The notes under the pieces: generated by a model
The model's database searches: none
The model's input: the letters and a program-made list of their open reading frames with translations, nothing else
Told to the model about the DNA's origin: nothing
Translations under genes and position numbers: made by a program
Assembly (NCBI RefSeq): GCF_900143275.1
Contig: NZ_FSRO01000001.1
Span: 2,188,116 to 2,252,115 of the forward strand
Source of the DNA: Nitrosomonas cryotolerans ATCC 49181
GTDB taxonomy: Bacteria > Pseudomonadota > Gammaproteobacteria > Burkholderiales > Nitrosomonadaceae
Direction: 5' to 3'
DNA length: 64,000 nucleotides
Shown: positions 28,781 to 38,246 of the stretch, in pieces
Numbering within the stretch: position 1 is the first letter of the stretch
How the letters are laid out: each line of letters starts with the position of its first letter

Positions 28781-29906
28781 GTACATTCAAGGCACCTACC
28801 AAGTCGGCATTGGCTTTAAATCCACATTCTGTACATTCAAAAGCACTTTGGCTTTTGCGATTGTCACGACTAACATGTTGACATCTAGGGCAGGTTTGAG
28901 AGGTGTATTGAGGGTTTACCTTCAATACATCCCCGCCTGAACAAGCCTGTTTATACTCCAAGAACGAAACGAACATTCCCCATCCTTGGTCAAGAATGGA
29001 TTTGTTTAGACCCGATTTCGCTTTGACGTTTTTACCATGCTTTTCAACACTGCCCTTGGCACTCTTAGACATGTTTCCTATCTTTAAATTCTCAACTACG
29101 ACCATTGCGTGATTTTTGCTGATTTCGGTTGAGGTTTTGTGTAAGAAGTCTAAACGAGCATTGGCAATACGCTCATACAGTCGGGTAATGATTTGTTTCT
29201 GCTTTTTCCAGTTAGCAGAGAAACGGACTTTTTTAGACAGCTTACGCTGTTCAAAAGCCAGTTTCTTTGATAACTTTCTGAAACTGTTTAAAGGTTCTAC
29301 GTATGAGCCGTCTGACAAAGTTGCAAAGCGGGTAACGCCCATATCAACACCAATCATACTGGTTGAGCTATGACGCTTTAGCTCGGTCTCGTACTCAGTC
29401 TAAATCGACACGTACCAATAACCGCCTTTACGGGAAATCGTCATATTTTTAACGTCACCAATGACTTGGCGTGAATTACGATATTTCACCCAACCGATTT
29501 TAGGCAAGAACACTTTGCTAGATTCTTGCTCCAGCTTAAATCCTTGTGGATAACGAAAGCTGTCACTCAAACCTTTTTTCTTGAATTTTGGAATCCGTTT
29601 TAAAGGCTGTTTTTTATCAAAACCGTCTTTGAACGCTTTTTCTAAGTTTTTTAAGGCTTGTTGCAACGGTTGAGAATGAACGGTTTTTAGAAATCCATAA
29701 TCTTCTGAGGATTTCCATAGCTTTAGCCAAAATGACAACTCGTTGTACCAAAGCAATGGCTGTTTCTGCTCTAATCTGAACAGATTCATTGCTAAGGCTT
29801 TATTCCAAACAAACCGATTAGCACCCGCAAACTCAACCATCTTCTGTACTTGGTCAGAATTTGGATTGAGTCGAGATTTAAAGGCTTTGCGTATAATCTG
29901 CTTCAT
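28674..29906 (-). pseudogene. tnpB: tnpB, RNA-guided nuclease of IS200/IS605, nonsense copy
   Basis: Translation from ATG 29906 (MKQIIRKAFKSRLNP) runs into a TAG at 29400-29402, after YWYVSI. The sequence then continues in the same frame to a normal end at 28674. The second copy has CAG (Gln) there, so a single C-to-T change made the stop. Downstream of it are the RuvC motifs (VDMGVTRFA, VVVENLKIGNM, ADLVGALNV) and the C4 zinc finger CPRCQHV...CTEC. The product would be a 168-residue fragment lacking the nuclease core unless the stop is suppressed. Confidence 0.88.
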
Positions 29907-29936
29907 GGTTATAATTATACAAAAAGGAATTTGTCT

Positions 29937-30353
29937 ATGCAAGTTAATAACGATGTAAGAACAGGAAGACATTAGGTTTTTAATATCCATGTTCATTTGG
30001 TCTTTGTAACAAAATACCGTAGAGATGTTTTCTCCGGAAGGGTATTAATTGATTTGGAAGAAATATTTAAAAACGTGTGTTTGGATTTTGAAGCAGAATT
30101 GGTGGAATTTAACGGTGAGCATGATCATATTCACCTTTTAGTTAACTATCCACCAAAAATTGCTATTTCTAACTTGGTAAATAGTTTGAAAGGCGTTTCA
30201 AGCCGACTCATTCGCAAAAAGAATTATTCCGAAATTAAAAATAAGCTTTGGGGTAATATGCTTTGGAGTCGAAGCTATTTTGCGGGTAGTTGTGGTGGAG
30301 CACCACTCTCGATTATTAAGCAATATATTGAACAACAGCAAAGACCGCATTAA
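29937..30353 (+). pseudogene. tnpA: tnpA, Y1 (HUH) transposase of IS200/IS605, with early stop
   Basis: From ATG 29937 the frame hits TAG at codon 13 (29973-29975), then stays open to 30353. The remainder contains HVHLVFVTKYRR and the HUH motif HDHIHLLV. The catalytic tyrosine lies in IIKQYIEQQ near the C-terminus, so the catalytic part is complete. A TTG at 29997 could serve as an internal start but would remove the first strand. The second copy also has a stop at this codon, but as TGA. It lies 30 bases from the divergent tnpB start. Confidence 0.75.
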
Positions 30354-30611
30354 ACAGGCTTCGCCTGTGCGCTTATATCTCCGCCCTGAAGGACGAAGTT
30401 TTACGCGCTATTTGATAAAATACATGATCACGATAACCTAGAAGAATAAATAAGAAAAACAGCCGGTGATTTTTTGCATACATTTGTGTATGATCAGTCA
30501 ACGAACAGCCATGGATTCTTGCCTGATGAGTTTATTTGATATCATGCAAATCAATCAATTCAGGAAAAATCTAATTAATTAACAACAACATCGTAATATA
30601 CGGGGACCACA

Positions 30612-30908
30612 ATGGGTGCTTTAGCCTTTTATATAATAATCTACCTGCTTGGCTACTATGCCGCTTATATTCTTAATTTATTAACAGTTCAACCTTGGAT
30701 TCGTAATCGCTATACCGCCGCTTTAATCCCCGTCTTTGCAGTTGGTCTTACACATGCTTATATGATTGTGAGCAGCCCGCCTCCTCAAGATCAGGATATC
30801 AGCATCGGTTATGCACTTGGTTTCTATATTGTCATGCCCATTATTATTATTATAATGGGTGTTCTATATGTAATGTGGAAGGAAAAACCTCAACAGAAGG
30901 ATTCATAA
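30612..30908 (+). CDS. Small hypothetical membrane protein
   Basis: The 98-residue product has three hydrophobic segments (about residues 3-24, 34-52 and 65-87) and a short charged tail KEKPQQKDS. GGGG lies about 7 bases before the ATG. I do not recognise a family. A hairpin terminator follows within 20 bases. Confidence 0.6.
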   Translation: MGALAFYIIIYLLGYYAAYILNLLTVQPWIRNRYTAALIPVFAVGLTHAYMIVSSPPPQDQDISIGYALGFYIVMPIIIIIMGVLYVMWKEKPQQKDS

Positions 30909-30926
30909 TTATTACAATATAAAAAT

Positions 30927-30966
30927 AAAACGATGGTCCTCCTAGTATTTCCAGGAGATCGTTTTA
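30927..30966. terminator. Hairpin terminator after the small membrane protein gene
   Basis: AAAACGAT...TCCT pairs with AGGA...ATCGTTTT around a short loop. The right arm ends in TTTT, fitting an intrinsic terminator on the plus strand. The AAAA at the left arm could let it work in the other direction too. Confidence 0.6.
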
Positions 30967-31093
30967 TTCATCCGGCGTCTACTGATGTTTCACTAACATT
31001 GCGATTCATTGGCACTATCCAGCCTAATAAACTAGGCTGGACCCAAGCCCGAGTAGTTCTTCTTCTCATTTTGAGCAAGCATATGTACGGTTA

Positions 31094-31567
31094 TCATTTA
31101 TGCCCTACATAAACCGCTTCCTTTTGCGTACTTAATGTACCTTGTTCTATAATCGCAACCGTTAATCTTGAGATAGCCACACGCTTCCCGGTCGCCTCCT
31201 CAATAATATCTGTTTGCCAAACTTGCGTACGACGACCCGTATGTAGCGGCGTGCAAATACCCAAAACACTGCCTTGTGTTACCGCACGAATATGATTAAC
31301 GTTAATCTCCAACCCGACAGCTCGGAATTTCTCGGGATCAATAGTCATCCATCCAGCAACACTGCCTAATGTTTCAGATAAAACGCAGCTAGCCCCGCCA
31401 TGCAAGATTCCGAATGGCTGAGTTGTTCTTTGATCAACCGGCATCCGAGCTTTGAGAAAATCAGGTCCTATTTCAGTAAAGTGGATACCAATATGAACAC
31501 CCATATTGGCGTTACGCAATCCTTCCAGATATCCAAGTGTGTAATCCTTAAACCAAATGTTGCTCAT
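31094..31567 (-). CDS. PaaI/YdiI-type hotdog-fold thioesterase
   Basis: The 157-residue product hydrolyses an acyl-CoA thioester. It has the hotdog signature RTTQPFGILHGGASCVLSETLGSVAGW, where the HGG and the following glutamate are the usual catalytic region, and NVNHIRAVTQGSVLG. It is closest in style to the YdiI/MenI subgroup, but the substrate is not clear from sequence. It is the last gene of the minus-strand beta-oxidation run, about 100 bases after the thiolase, which suggests it releases CoA from intermediates of that pathway. Confidence 0.85.
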   Translation of the reverse strand: MSNIWFKDYTLGYLEGLRNANMGVHIGIHFTEIGPDFLKARMPVDQRTTQPFGILHGGASCVLSETLGSVAGWMTIDPEKFRAVGLEINVNHIRAVTQGSVLGICTPLHTGRRTQVWQTDIIEEATGKRVAISRLTVAIIEQGTLSTQKEAVYVGHK

Positions 31568-31670
31568 TAGACTACTTCCTCATATCTTTCCGGAGCATTG
31601 ATAAATAAACATAAGTTCTCTCCATTCAGCAAGTTATGTTATTACATTTAATCTGATTAACAGACAATTC

Positions 31671-32870
31671 TCATAGCGCTTCAAATATACCCGCTGCGCC
31701 CATACCACTACCAACACACATGGTAACCATGCCATATTTTTGCTTGTGCCGGCGCAGGCCATGAAGTAACGTCGCAACACGAATAGCACCCGTTGCACCC
31801 AGTGGATGACCCAGTGCAATGGCACCTCCCAATGGATTTACCTTGGCACGATCCAGTCCCAGATCATTAATAACCGCAAGACTTTGCGCAGCAAAAGCTT
31901 CATTCAATTCAATCCAATCAAGGTCATCTTGCTTGAAACCCGTTTGTTTTAATACTTTCGGAATCGCCCGAATTGGCCCAACCCCCATGATCTCTGGTGG
32001 CACACCTGCTACAGAAAATCCGACAAACCGGCCAATCGGTGAAAGATTAAAGCGCTGCATCGCAGCCGCACTCATTAAAATTACTGCACCAGCACCGTCA
32101 GACATCTGCGAGCTGTTTCCAGCTGTTACCGACCCCTTCGCTGCAAAAACTGGTTTCAGTTTTCCCAGTACATCCATATTTGTGCCCATACGCGGTCCTT
32201 CATCGGTATCCTTAATTACAGATAAGTCACAGATTTTATGCGTAATCAGATCCGGGCGTTTTTCCGTAATAGAATACGGTGAAATTTCCTGTTTAAACTC
32301 ACCAAGTTCAATTGCCTTAAGTGCGCGCATATGACTGGTCATGGCAAACTCATCCTGCTCTTCGCGTTTGACTCTCCATTGCTGCGCCACTTTTTCTCCC
32401 GTCATTCCCATGCCATAGGCAATAGCTACATTCTCATCATTTTGAAACAAAGCAGGATTCATCGCTACTTTATTTCCCATCATCGGTATCATACTCATGC
32501 TTTCGGTTCCAGCAGCAATCATAACATCGGCTTCTCCCAAGCGAATACGATCCGCAGCAAAGGCAACGGCTTGCAAGCCTGATGCGCAGAAACGATTGAT
32601 TGTAATACCCGGCACGCTATTTGGCAGACCCGCCAATAATAATGCAACCCGTGCGACATTAATGCCTTGTTCCGCCTCGGGCATGGCACAGCCAACAATG
32701 ACATCATCAATAACAGTCGGATCCAATCCATCGCACTGTTTAACTGCAGCCTGTAATACATGCACCAGCATGTCGTCGGGACGTACATTCTTAAACATAC
32801 CTCGCGGCGCCTTACCAACCGGCGTCCGTGTAGCAGCAACGATAAAAGCATCTTGAATTTGCTTGGTCAT
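31671..32870 (-). CDS. fadA: Acetyl-CoA acyltransferase (3-ketoacyl-CoA thiolase)
   Basis: The 399-residue thiolase cleaves 3-ketoacyl-CoA in beta-oxidation. The acylated cysteine lies in NRFCASGLQAVAFAADRI, the histidine in NPLGGAIALGHPLGATGAIR, and the second cysteine in VTMCVGSGMGAAG. I use ATG 32870 because GGAG sits 6 bases before it. A longer frame to 32918 would add 16 residues not typical of thiolases. The fused dehydrogenase/hydratase gene lies 72 bases upstream and the thioesterase downstream. Confidence 0.95.
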   Translation of the reverse strand: MTKQIQDAFIVAATRTPVGKAPRGMFKNVRPDDMLVHVLQAAVKQCDGLDPTVIDDVIVGCAMPEAEQGINVARVALLLAGLPNSVPGITINRFCASGLQAVAFAADRIRLGEADVMIAAGTESMSMIPMMGNKVAMNPALFQNDENVAIAYGMGMTGEKVAQQWRVKREEQDEFAMTSHMRALKAIELGEFKQEISPYSITEKRPDLITHKICDLSVIKDTDEGPRMGTNMDVLGKLKPVFAAKGSVTAGNSSQMSDGAGAVILMSAAAMQRFNLSPIGRFVGFSVAGVPPEIMGVGPIRAIPKVLKQTGFKQDDLDWIELNEAFAAQSLAVINDLGLDRAKVNPLGGAIALGHPLGATGAIRVATLLHGLRRHKQKYGMVTMCVGSGMGAAGIFEAL

Positions 32871-32942
32871 CAGTTTCTCCGTGAATCGCAGATCGTGGAA
32901 TACCTTATTACACTCCAATATCCATTTAATTTGATATATCGT

Positions 32943-35465
32943 CTAGTTTCTGAGCGGCTTGCCTGTTTTCAGCGTATGTGCAATACGCGCTTGCGTTTTC
33001 TCGGTCATTAGCAGCTCCATGAATGCAGTACGCTCTAATTCAATGAGCCAGTCTTCATCCACCAGACTGCCACGCGTCAAATCCCCCCCACACATTACAT
33101 ATGCCACTTTACCGGCAACCAGATAATCATGCTCTGAAATAAACCCCCCTTCCAACAGATTGATTAACTGGCTCTGAATGGTCGCTATGCCTGTCGCGCC
33201 CGCAACAGGAATAGCCCTGGCTTTGAGCGGCGGACGATAACCGGCCTCAGCTAATGCCAGCGCCTGAGCCTTAGCCGCATATAACAATTCGAAGCGGTTC
33301 ATTATCACCACATCTGCGGCGTGCAAATAGCCCAGTTCTTTTGCTTGCTCAGCACTTTTCGCTAATTGTGCCATAGCAACCGTTTGAAAATAGCGTTTTA
33401 ATTTCGGAAAAGGATCACCATCTCCAGCCTCCCGCGCCGATCTAAGTGCAAACTCTTTACAGCCACCACCGGCCGGTAATAATCCCACCCCCACTTCTAC
33501 CAAACCAATATAGCTTTCCAGTGTAGCCACCGTACGATCACAGTGCATCACAAACTCACATCCTCCACCCAGTGCCAGTCCATCGACAGCCGCCACTGTT
33601 GGAACCATCGCATATCTCAGGGCCTGTGAGGTTCTCTGGAATTGAGCCACCATCCCTTCTACCTCCGCCATTTTCTTTGCCATTAAAACATCGGCAAGAT
33701 CCAATTCGCGCGCTGCTTTAAGCACAGTAGATTGCGCTGTCCTCTTGAACTTTTTCATGAATTGGCTAAGAGCAGATGGGGGTAACGGCGGAGTCGCATG
33801 TTCTGGTTGCATAGTATGCTTGGGGCGTTCCGTCGCTTTTTGTAAATTAGCCCCTAAGGAAAACGGCGGCTCAGTCTGCCAGATCACCAGAGCACGCCAA
33901 TTCTTTTCAGCCTCCTGAATGGCTTGTTGTACGCCACCTAGAACATCGGCATCAATAGTATGTTTCTTGCTTTTAAAGCTGACAATGGCGATTTTATCCC
34001 CCGTATGCCACATACGTACTGCATCGGTTTCAAATATCGTTTCTCCATAAGAAACTACCTCGCCCTTTAACCGGTCCGGAAATAGCTGGCGCTGATAAAC
34101 AGGAAGTATTGAACGTGCCTGGGTCATTTTGCTGGCAGGTGCGTAGGAACCTTGCTCCGTATGCACCTGTTGAATAGTGCTTTCTCCAATAGCCATGACC
34201 CATTCAGGCAAAGGTGTTTGGCTCATACTTTCACCTGCGGCAATATCCTCATTAATCCATGTTGTTATCTGCTTCCAGCCGGCTGCCTGCCAGATCTCGA
34301 AAGGCCCCTGATTCCAGCCGAAGCCCCAACGAACAGCCAAATCAAGGTCACGCGTATTATTCGCAATTGCTTCTAACTGAACGGCACAATAGTGAAATAG
34401 ATCACGATAAATAGACCAAAGAAATTTAGCTTGCGGATGCTGACTATTGCGTAATGCAGCAAATCTTTCCGGTGGATTATTATATTTAATTAATTGTTTG
34501 ATATCCTCATCGACATCGCCTGTCGAAAGACGATATGCTTGTGTGGCAAGGTCCAACACGTGAATTTCTTGATTTACCTTTTTATAAACACCCTGCTTGG
34601 TTTTTTGTCCCAAAAAGCCATCATCTATCAAGCCTTGTAACCAATCCGGTGCCACAAAATAAGAATGCCATGGATCATCAGGCAATGTATCGCGCATGGT
34701 ATTTATCACATGTGCCAGAATATCAAGACCCACCACGTCAGCTGTACGAAATGTGGCACTCTTGGGGCGATCAATCAAAGAACCGGTCAAAGCATCTACC
34801 CGATCAAAACTAAAACCAAATGACTCGCCATGATGCATGGTTGCAAGCAAGGAAAACACACCAATACGATTGGCAATGAAATTGGGTGTATCCTTGGCAC
34901 GGATGACTCCTTTGCCCAGATAGGTAACTAAAAAAGTTTCCAGCTTGTCCAACATCTCGGGTTCACTTGCGGCACAGGGAATGAGTTCCACCAAATGCAT
35001 ATAACGTGGTGGATTAAAAAAATGGATTCCGCAAAAGCGATGTTGCAGTTCGGGCGGGAAAGCTTGTGCTAACCGATTAATGGAAAGACCCGAAGTATTA
35101 CTTGCGAAAATAGTTTGCTGGCCAAGGTAAGGTGCGATTTTCGCATATAGTTCAGATTTCCAGTCCATACGCTCGGCAATGGCTTCGATAACCAAATCAC
35201 AATCGCGGAGCAATTCAAGATGTTGATCATAATTAGCTGGTTGAATAGCAGCAGCCTTAGCCAGAATAGATAGCGGCGCAGGCTCTTGTTTTTTCAACTG
35301 CGCTACCGCCTTGATAACATTTGCGTTGAGGTCGTCTTGTCCAGCCGGAAGCTCAAACAATAGCGTTTCGATATTAGCATTAACCAAATGTGCTGCAATC
35401 TGGGCACCCATCACGCCCGCACCCAGTACCGCCGCCTTGCGCACAATAAAGTGATTGTCACTCAA
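32943..35465 (-). CDS. 3-hydroxyacyl-CoA dehydrogenase / enoyl-CoA hydratase fusion (FadN-like)
   Basis: This bifunctional beta-oxidation enzyme has the dehydrogenase first: the NAD motif AAVLGAGVMGAQIAAHL at the start and NTSGLSINRLA and HFFNPPRYMHLVE after it. The enoyl-CoA hydratase part is C-terminal, with VAAVDGLALGGGCEFVMHCD. That order matches Bacillus FadN rather than E. coli FadB. The start is TTG 35465 (MSDNHFIVRKAAVLG): a perfect AGGAGG at 35471-35476 is 5 bases before it, while the ATG at 35480 overlaps the ribosome site. The product is then 840 residues. With the thiolase and thioesterase it forms a short operon; acyl-CoA synthetase and dehydrogenase are not in the window. Confidence 0.92.
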   Translation of the reverse strand: MSDNHFIVRKAAVLGAGVMGAQIAAHLVNANIETLLFELPAGQDDLNANVIKAVAQLKKQEPAPLSILAKAAAIQPANYDQHLELLRDCDLVIEAIAERMDWKSELYAKIAPYLGQQTIFASNTSGLSINRLAQAFPPELQHRFCGIHFFNPPRYMHLVELIPCAASEPEMLDKLETFLVTYLGKGVIRAKDTPNFIANRIGVFSLLATMHHGESFGFSFDRVDALTGSLIDRPKSATFRTADVVGLDILAHVINTMRDTLPDDPWHSYFVAPDWLQGLIDDGFLGQKTKQGVYKKVNQEIHVLDLATQAYRLSTGDVDEDIKQLIKYNNPPERFAALRNSQHPQAKFLWSIYRDLFHYCAVQLEAIANNTRDLDLAVRWGFGWNQGPFEIWQAAGWKQITTWINEDIAAGESMSQTPLPEWVMAIGESTIQQVHTEQGSYAPASKMTQARSILPVYQRQLFPDRLKGEVVSYGETIFETDAVRMWHTGDKIAIVSFKSKKHTIDADVLGGVQQAIQEAEKNWRALVIWQTEPPFSLGANLQKATERPKHTMQPEHATPPLPPSALSQFMKKFKRTAQSTVLKAARELDLADVLMAKKMAEVEGMVAQFQRTSQALRYAMVPTVAAVDGLALGGGCEFVMHCDRTVATLESYIGLVEVGVGLLPAGGGCKEFALRSAREAGDGDPFPKLKRYFQTVAMAQLAKSAEQAKELGYLHAADVVIMNRFELLYAAKAQALALAEAGYRPPLKARAIPVAGATGIATIQSQLINLLEGGFISEHDYLVAGKVAYVMCGGDLTRGSLVDEDWLIELERTAFMELLMTEKTQARIAHTLKTGKPLRN

Positions 35466-36085
35466 TTTTACCTCCTGCATGAATTAGGTTATCGAACACA
35501 GCCATCACCATGATCTATTTTTAGATCATTCGCGCTCATTCCAGCTACCGGCAATTTTAATTACGCATATTACTTGCCTGTGAGATTACAAGCATCAACA
35601 CTAAAGAGCAAGCATGAGCTATCTTTCAGACATATCGATAACACTGCCACAATCACATCTGCTTAAGATGTTTGTAGAAAAACAAGGTGTCCTGGGCTCA
35701 ATAAAATCAGTCATTCACACATTCAAACCTGACCTTGTCAGCATAATGACATAGATACGCCCCACTCTTATTCAACTCCTCAGAAAGAAATATTTTTATT
35801 TATAAAACAGGCTATTTCGATAGAAAAAATTACTTTATACCCCAATGTTGTCATGAGATGATTATTTCAAAAACCATGGGATTTATGACTTGATAAATCT
35901 TCAGTCAGACAGATAATTACCTGTAAAATAGCCTAACCGAAGCTTTCAGGTTTAACGCAGAAATCATCCTTAGTTTTTCTAAAAAATAAAAAATGGCTAT
36001 TTTTTAGTTCGATTCTAACCGCTCACATAAATTGGATAAGTAGATATCAAGGATTGAACATCGATAAACTTATTTGGAGAGAAAG
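35466..36085. other. Divergent intergenic region between the beta-oxidation operon and the protease gene
   Basis: About 620 AT-rich bases without a gene. They must hold the promoters of both divergent units. No repeat of the miniature families is present. I cannot place an operator with confidence. Confidence 0.45.
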
Positions 36086-37561
36086 ATGAAAAGAAATCGC
36101 ATCATACAATTTTTTTTACTATCGATCTTTTTTATTGCGCTGCCTGTCCATGCGCTCGACAATGGCATCGAGAATCTGCGCCAAACGGGTAAAGCCTTTG
36201 CTTCAGTAGCAAAATCCGTTTCACCATCGGTTGTATTCATTCAAGTCGAATCACAAGCAGCAGATTCAACCATCACACAATTTTCCACACCATTCGGCAA
36301 TGAATGGCCATTTGGCGATGACCTGTTCAAACGTTTTTTTGGCGAAGATTTCCCAGGAACCCCACGCAAACCACGTTCTGATACGCCGAAAAATAAACCT
36401 CAGATCATAGGACAAGGATCTGGATTTGTATTTGCGGCAAAAAATGGACTGATATCCGATAAAACCTACATTCTCACCAACAATCATGTGGTCGCCAACG
36501 CTGACCGGATTCGTGTCAAGTTTCAAGATGGCCGCGAATATGATGCCACAGTTACCGGTCATGATCCGCAATCCGACGTAGCCGTGATTGAAATCAAGGC
36601 AGGCAACTTACCTGTACTCCCCTTATCTGACTCATCAGAGTTGGAAGTTGGCGAGTGGGTAGTCGCCATAGGCAATCCATTCGGCCTGAGTCACACTCTT
36701 ACGGTCGGTGTGGTCAGCGCCAAGGGAAGAACGAGCTTGGGTATTAACGATTATGAAGATTTTATTCAGACTGATGCCGCTATCAATCCAGGTAATTCAG
36801 GTGGGCCACTGGTTAACCTGAATGGCGAGGTTGTCGGCATTAATACCGCCATATTCAGCCGTAGCGGCGGATATATGGGTGTCGGATTTGCGATTCCGAT
36901 CAATCTCGCCCAGTCGATCGCTAATCAACTTATTGAGAAAGGTGAAGTGACACGAGGTTACCTCGGAATTGTCATTCAACCACTCACAACCGATCTGGCC
37001 GAATCGTTCGGGATTCAATCCAATCAGGGCATACTCATTGCCCAAGTATCAGACAACTCGCCTGCAGATAAAGCAGGTTTGCGTCAAGGAGATGTGATCA
37101 TTGCTTATCGTGGCAAACCCGTAAAAGATACCGGTCATTTTCGCAATCAGGTATCGCTTACTCCACCAGGCAAAAAGGAACAATTAACCATTTTGCGGGA
37201 AGGCAAGAAGAAAAATCTGACAATTACCATTAGCGAGCTTGCCAAGGATGATTCGGTGGCAGTGGATTCAACGGAAAGTACAGAAGACATAGGTCTGACT
37301 GTTCAGACACTGACACCACAGTTGGCCGAACAGCTCGGCATAGAACCCACCCCAGGCGTCGTCGTGACAAAGGTTCAGCCTGGCTCAATTGCAGCGATGG
37401 CCGGCATTGAATCGGGTTCTGTAATTCTTCAGGTGAATCAACAAGTGATAAAAAATGCGACCGAATTTAAAACAATGATCAAGAAGAGCGATGATAAAAG
37501 GCGCGTACTTTTGCTTATTCGTAAAGACAACCTGCAACGCTATGTTGCCTTGAGCTGGTAA
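36086..37561 (+). CDS. DegP/HtrA-type periplasmic serine protease
   Basis: The 491-residue periplasmic protease and chaperone degrades misfolded envelope proteins. It has a signal peptide (IIQFFLLSIFFIALPVHA) and a trypsin-like domain with catalytic triad H134 in NNHVV, D164 in QSDVAVIE and S238 in NPGNSGGPL. Two PDZ domains follow (about 285-375 and 395-485; GYLGIVIQPL starts the first). I use ATG 36086 with GGAGAG just before it. An in-frame TTG at 36074 overlaps this site. The two-PDZ layout fits DegP/MucD rather than DegS. Confidence 0.93.
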   Translation: MKRNRIIQFFLLSIFFIALPVHALDNGIENLRQTGKAFASVAKSVSPSVVFIQVESQAADSTITQFSTPFGNEWPFGDDLFKRFFGEDFPGTPRKPRSDTPKNKPQIIGQGSGFVFAAKNGLISDKTYILTNNHVVANADRIRVKFQDGREYDATVTGHDPQSDVAVIEIKAGNLPVLPLSDSSELEVGEWVVAIGNPFGLSHTLTVGVVSAKGRTSLGINDYEDFIQTDAAINPGNSGGPLVNLNGEVVGINTAIFSRSGGYMGVGFAIPINLAQSIANQLIEKGEVTRGYLGIVIQPLTTDLAESFGIQSNQGILIAQVSDNSPADKAGLRQGDVIIAYRGKPVKDTGHFRNQVSLTPPGKKEQLTILREGKKKNLTITISELAKDDSVAVDSTESTEDIGLTVQTLTPQLAEQLGIEPTPGVVVTKVQPGSIAAMAGIESGSVILQVNQQVIKNATEFKTMIKKSDDKRRVLLLIRKDNLQRYVALSW

Positions 37562-37581
37562 ATATCACGGCCAGCTATATG

Positions 37582-37610
37582 TACAAGGGTGAATAGGTTT
37601 CACCCTTGTA
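37582..37610. terminator. Stable hairpin after the protease gene
   Basis: TACAAGGGTGAA and its complement TTCACCCTTGTA form a 12-bp perfect stem with a 5-base loop, starting 20 bases after the stop. There is no T run, so it may end transcription weakly or protect the mRNA 3' end. Confidence 0.55.
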
Positions 37611-37756
37611 TCCTGAACAAAAATCGCTTGCAGATCACACGCATCTAACCTGACATCGATATTTGCCTCTGTTGTGCAGCAACAGAATCGAGAAGAGTAC
37701 TTCTCCCTTAGCCAGGCAAATACGTGACTCACCTGTTCGATACAGGGAAACCGTTG

Positions 37757-37866
37757 AAGACCGCTGCATAACTGTTATCTCGGACTGGATAAGATTTTTA
37801 AGTGTTTGATTTATCAATGCTGCAAGTAATCAGAAAAGCTCAAAAACACAGTTATGCAGCGGTCTT
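37757..37866 (+). mobile_element. Miniature element B, complete copy
   Basis: A 110-bp non-coding element with ends AAGACCGCTGCATAACTG and its near-perfect complement. It matches the nested copy at 15470-15580 read on the opposite strand. Flanks share only TTG, so a 5-bp duplication is not clear here. Confidence 0.82.
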
Positions 37867-38037
37867 TTGTATTACTCCCTAATTGACCATTAGGCTGTAA
37901 ATAGCATTGCTCCTGCTCACAATCTTACATTGATGTATTAATTTGCTCGCACCCATCAGGATAAAGCCATTTTCTGGCGTCGCTAACTGAATGCCTTTAT
38001 GCCGGTGATGCATTCGGCTCTCTTAGCTACATGGATT

Positions 38038-38126
38038 GAGACTTTTGCAAAAGCCCTCGCCAGAAGTTTTCGACTATTGATTATAAAGAGTTAATTTTTA
38101 AACTATTAAGGTTTTGCAAAGCTCTC
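38038..38126 (+). mobile_element. Miniature element A, 89-bp full form
   Basis: It starts GAGACTTTTGCAAAAGCC and ends GTTTTGCAAAGCTCTC. GGATT flanks it exactly on both sides (38033-38037 and 38127-38131), a perfect 5-bp target duplication. Confidence 0.88.
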
Positions 38127-38210
38127 GGATTACATGCAAACACTGTCAATACATCAAAAAGAGATTAATCTCAACAGGATAAATTCGCTGCCAAATTTAT
38201 TTATTTGAGC

Positions 38211-38232
38211 GATATTATTAAAAATAAATATC
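38211..38232. promoter_or_regulatory. Possible Fur-type site before the TonB-dependent receptor gene
   Basis: GATATTATT and ATAAATATC form an imperfect AT-rich inverted repeat ending 14 bases before the ATG. It is only loosely like a Fur box. The downstream gene is of a class often iron-regulated, and fur is in the window. Confidence is low. Confidence 0.3.
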
Positions 38233-38246
38233 CATAGTGAGGCAAA

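Larger units (their letters stand above)
28628..30406 (-). mobile_element. IS200/IS605-family element, copy 1 (damaged)
   Basis: The element carries divergent tnpB (minus) and tnpA (plus) genes. Its right end near 28628 contains the hairpin CCCCTTCCTAAACGAAGGGG, and the identical sequence ends the second copy at 61041. The left end, past tnpA, has the hairpin ACAGGCTTCGCCTGT (30354-30368) and a CCGCCCTGAAGGACG end motif near 30380-30395. The exact left boundary is uncertain by some bases. Both genes are compromised: tnpB by a stop, tnpA at its start. Confidence 0.85.

Noticed and set aside
31819..33011. Plus-strand frames opposite the thiolase and dehydrogenase genes
   Set aside because: They are antisense shadows of well-recognised enzymes.
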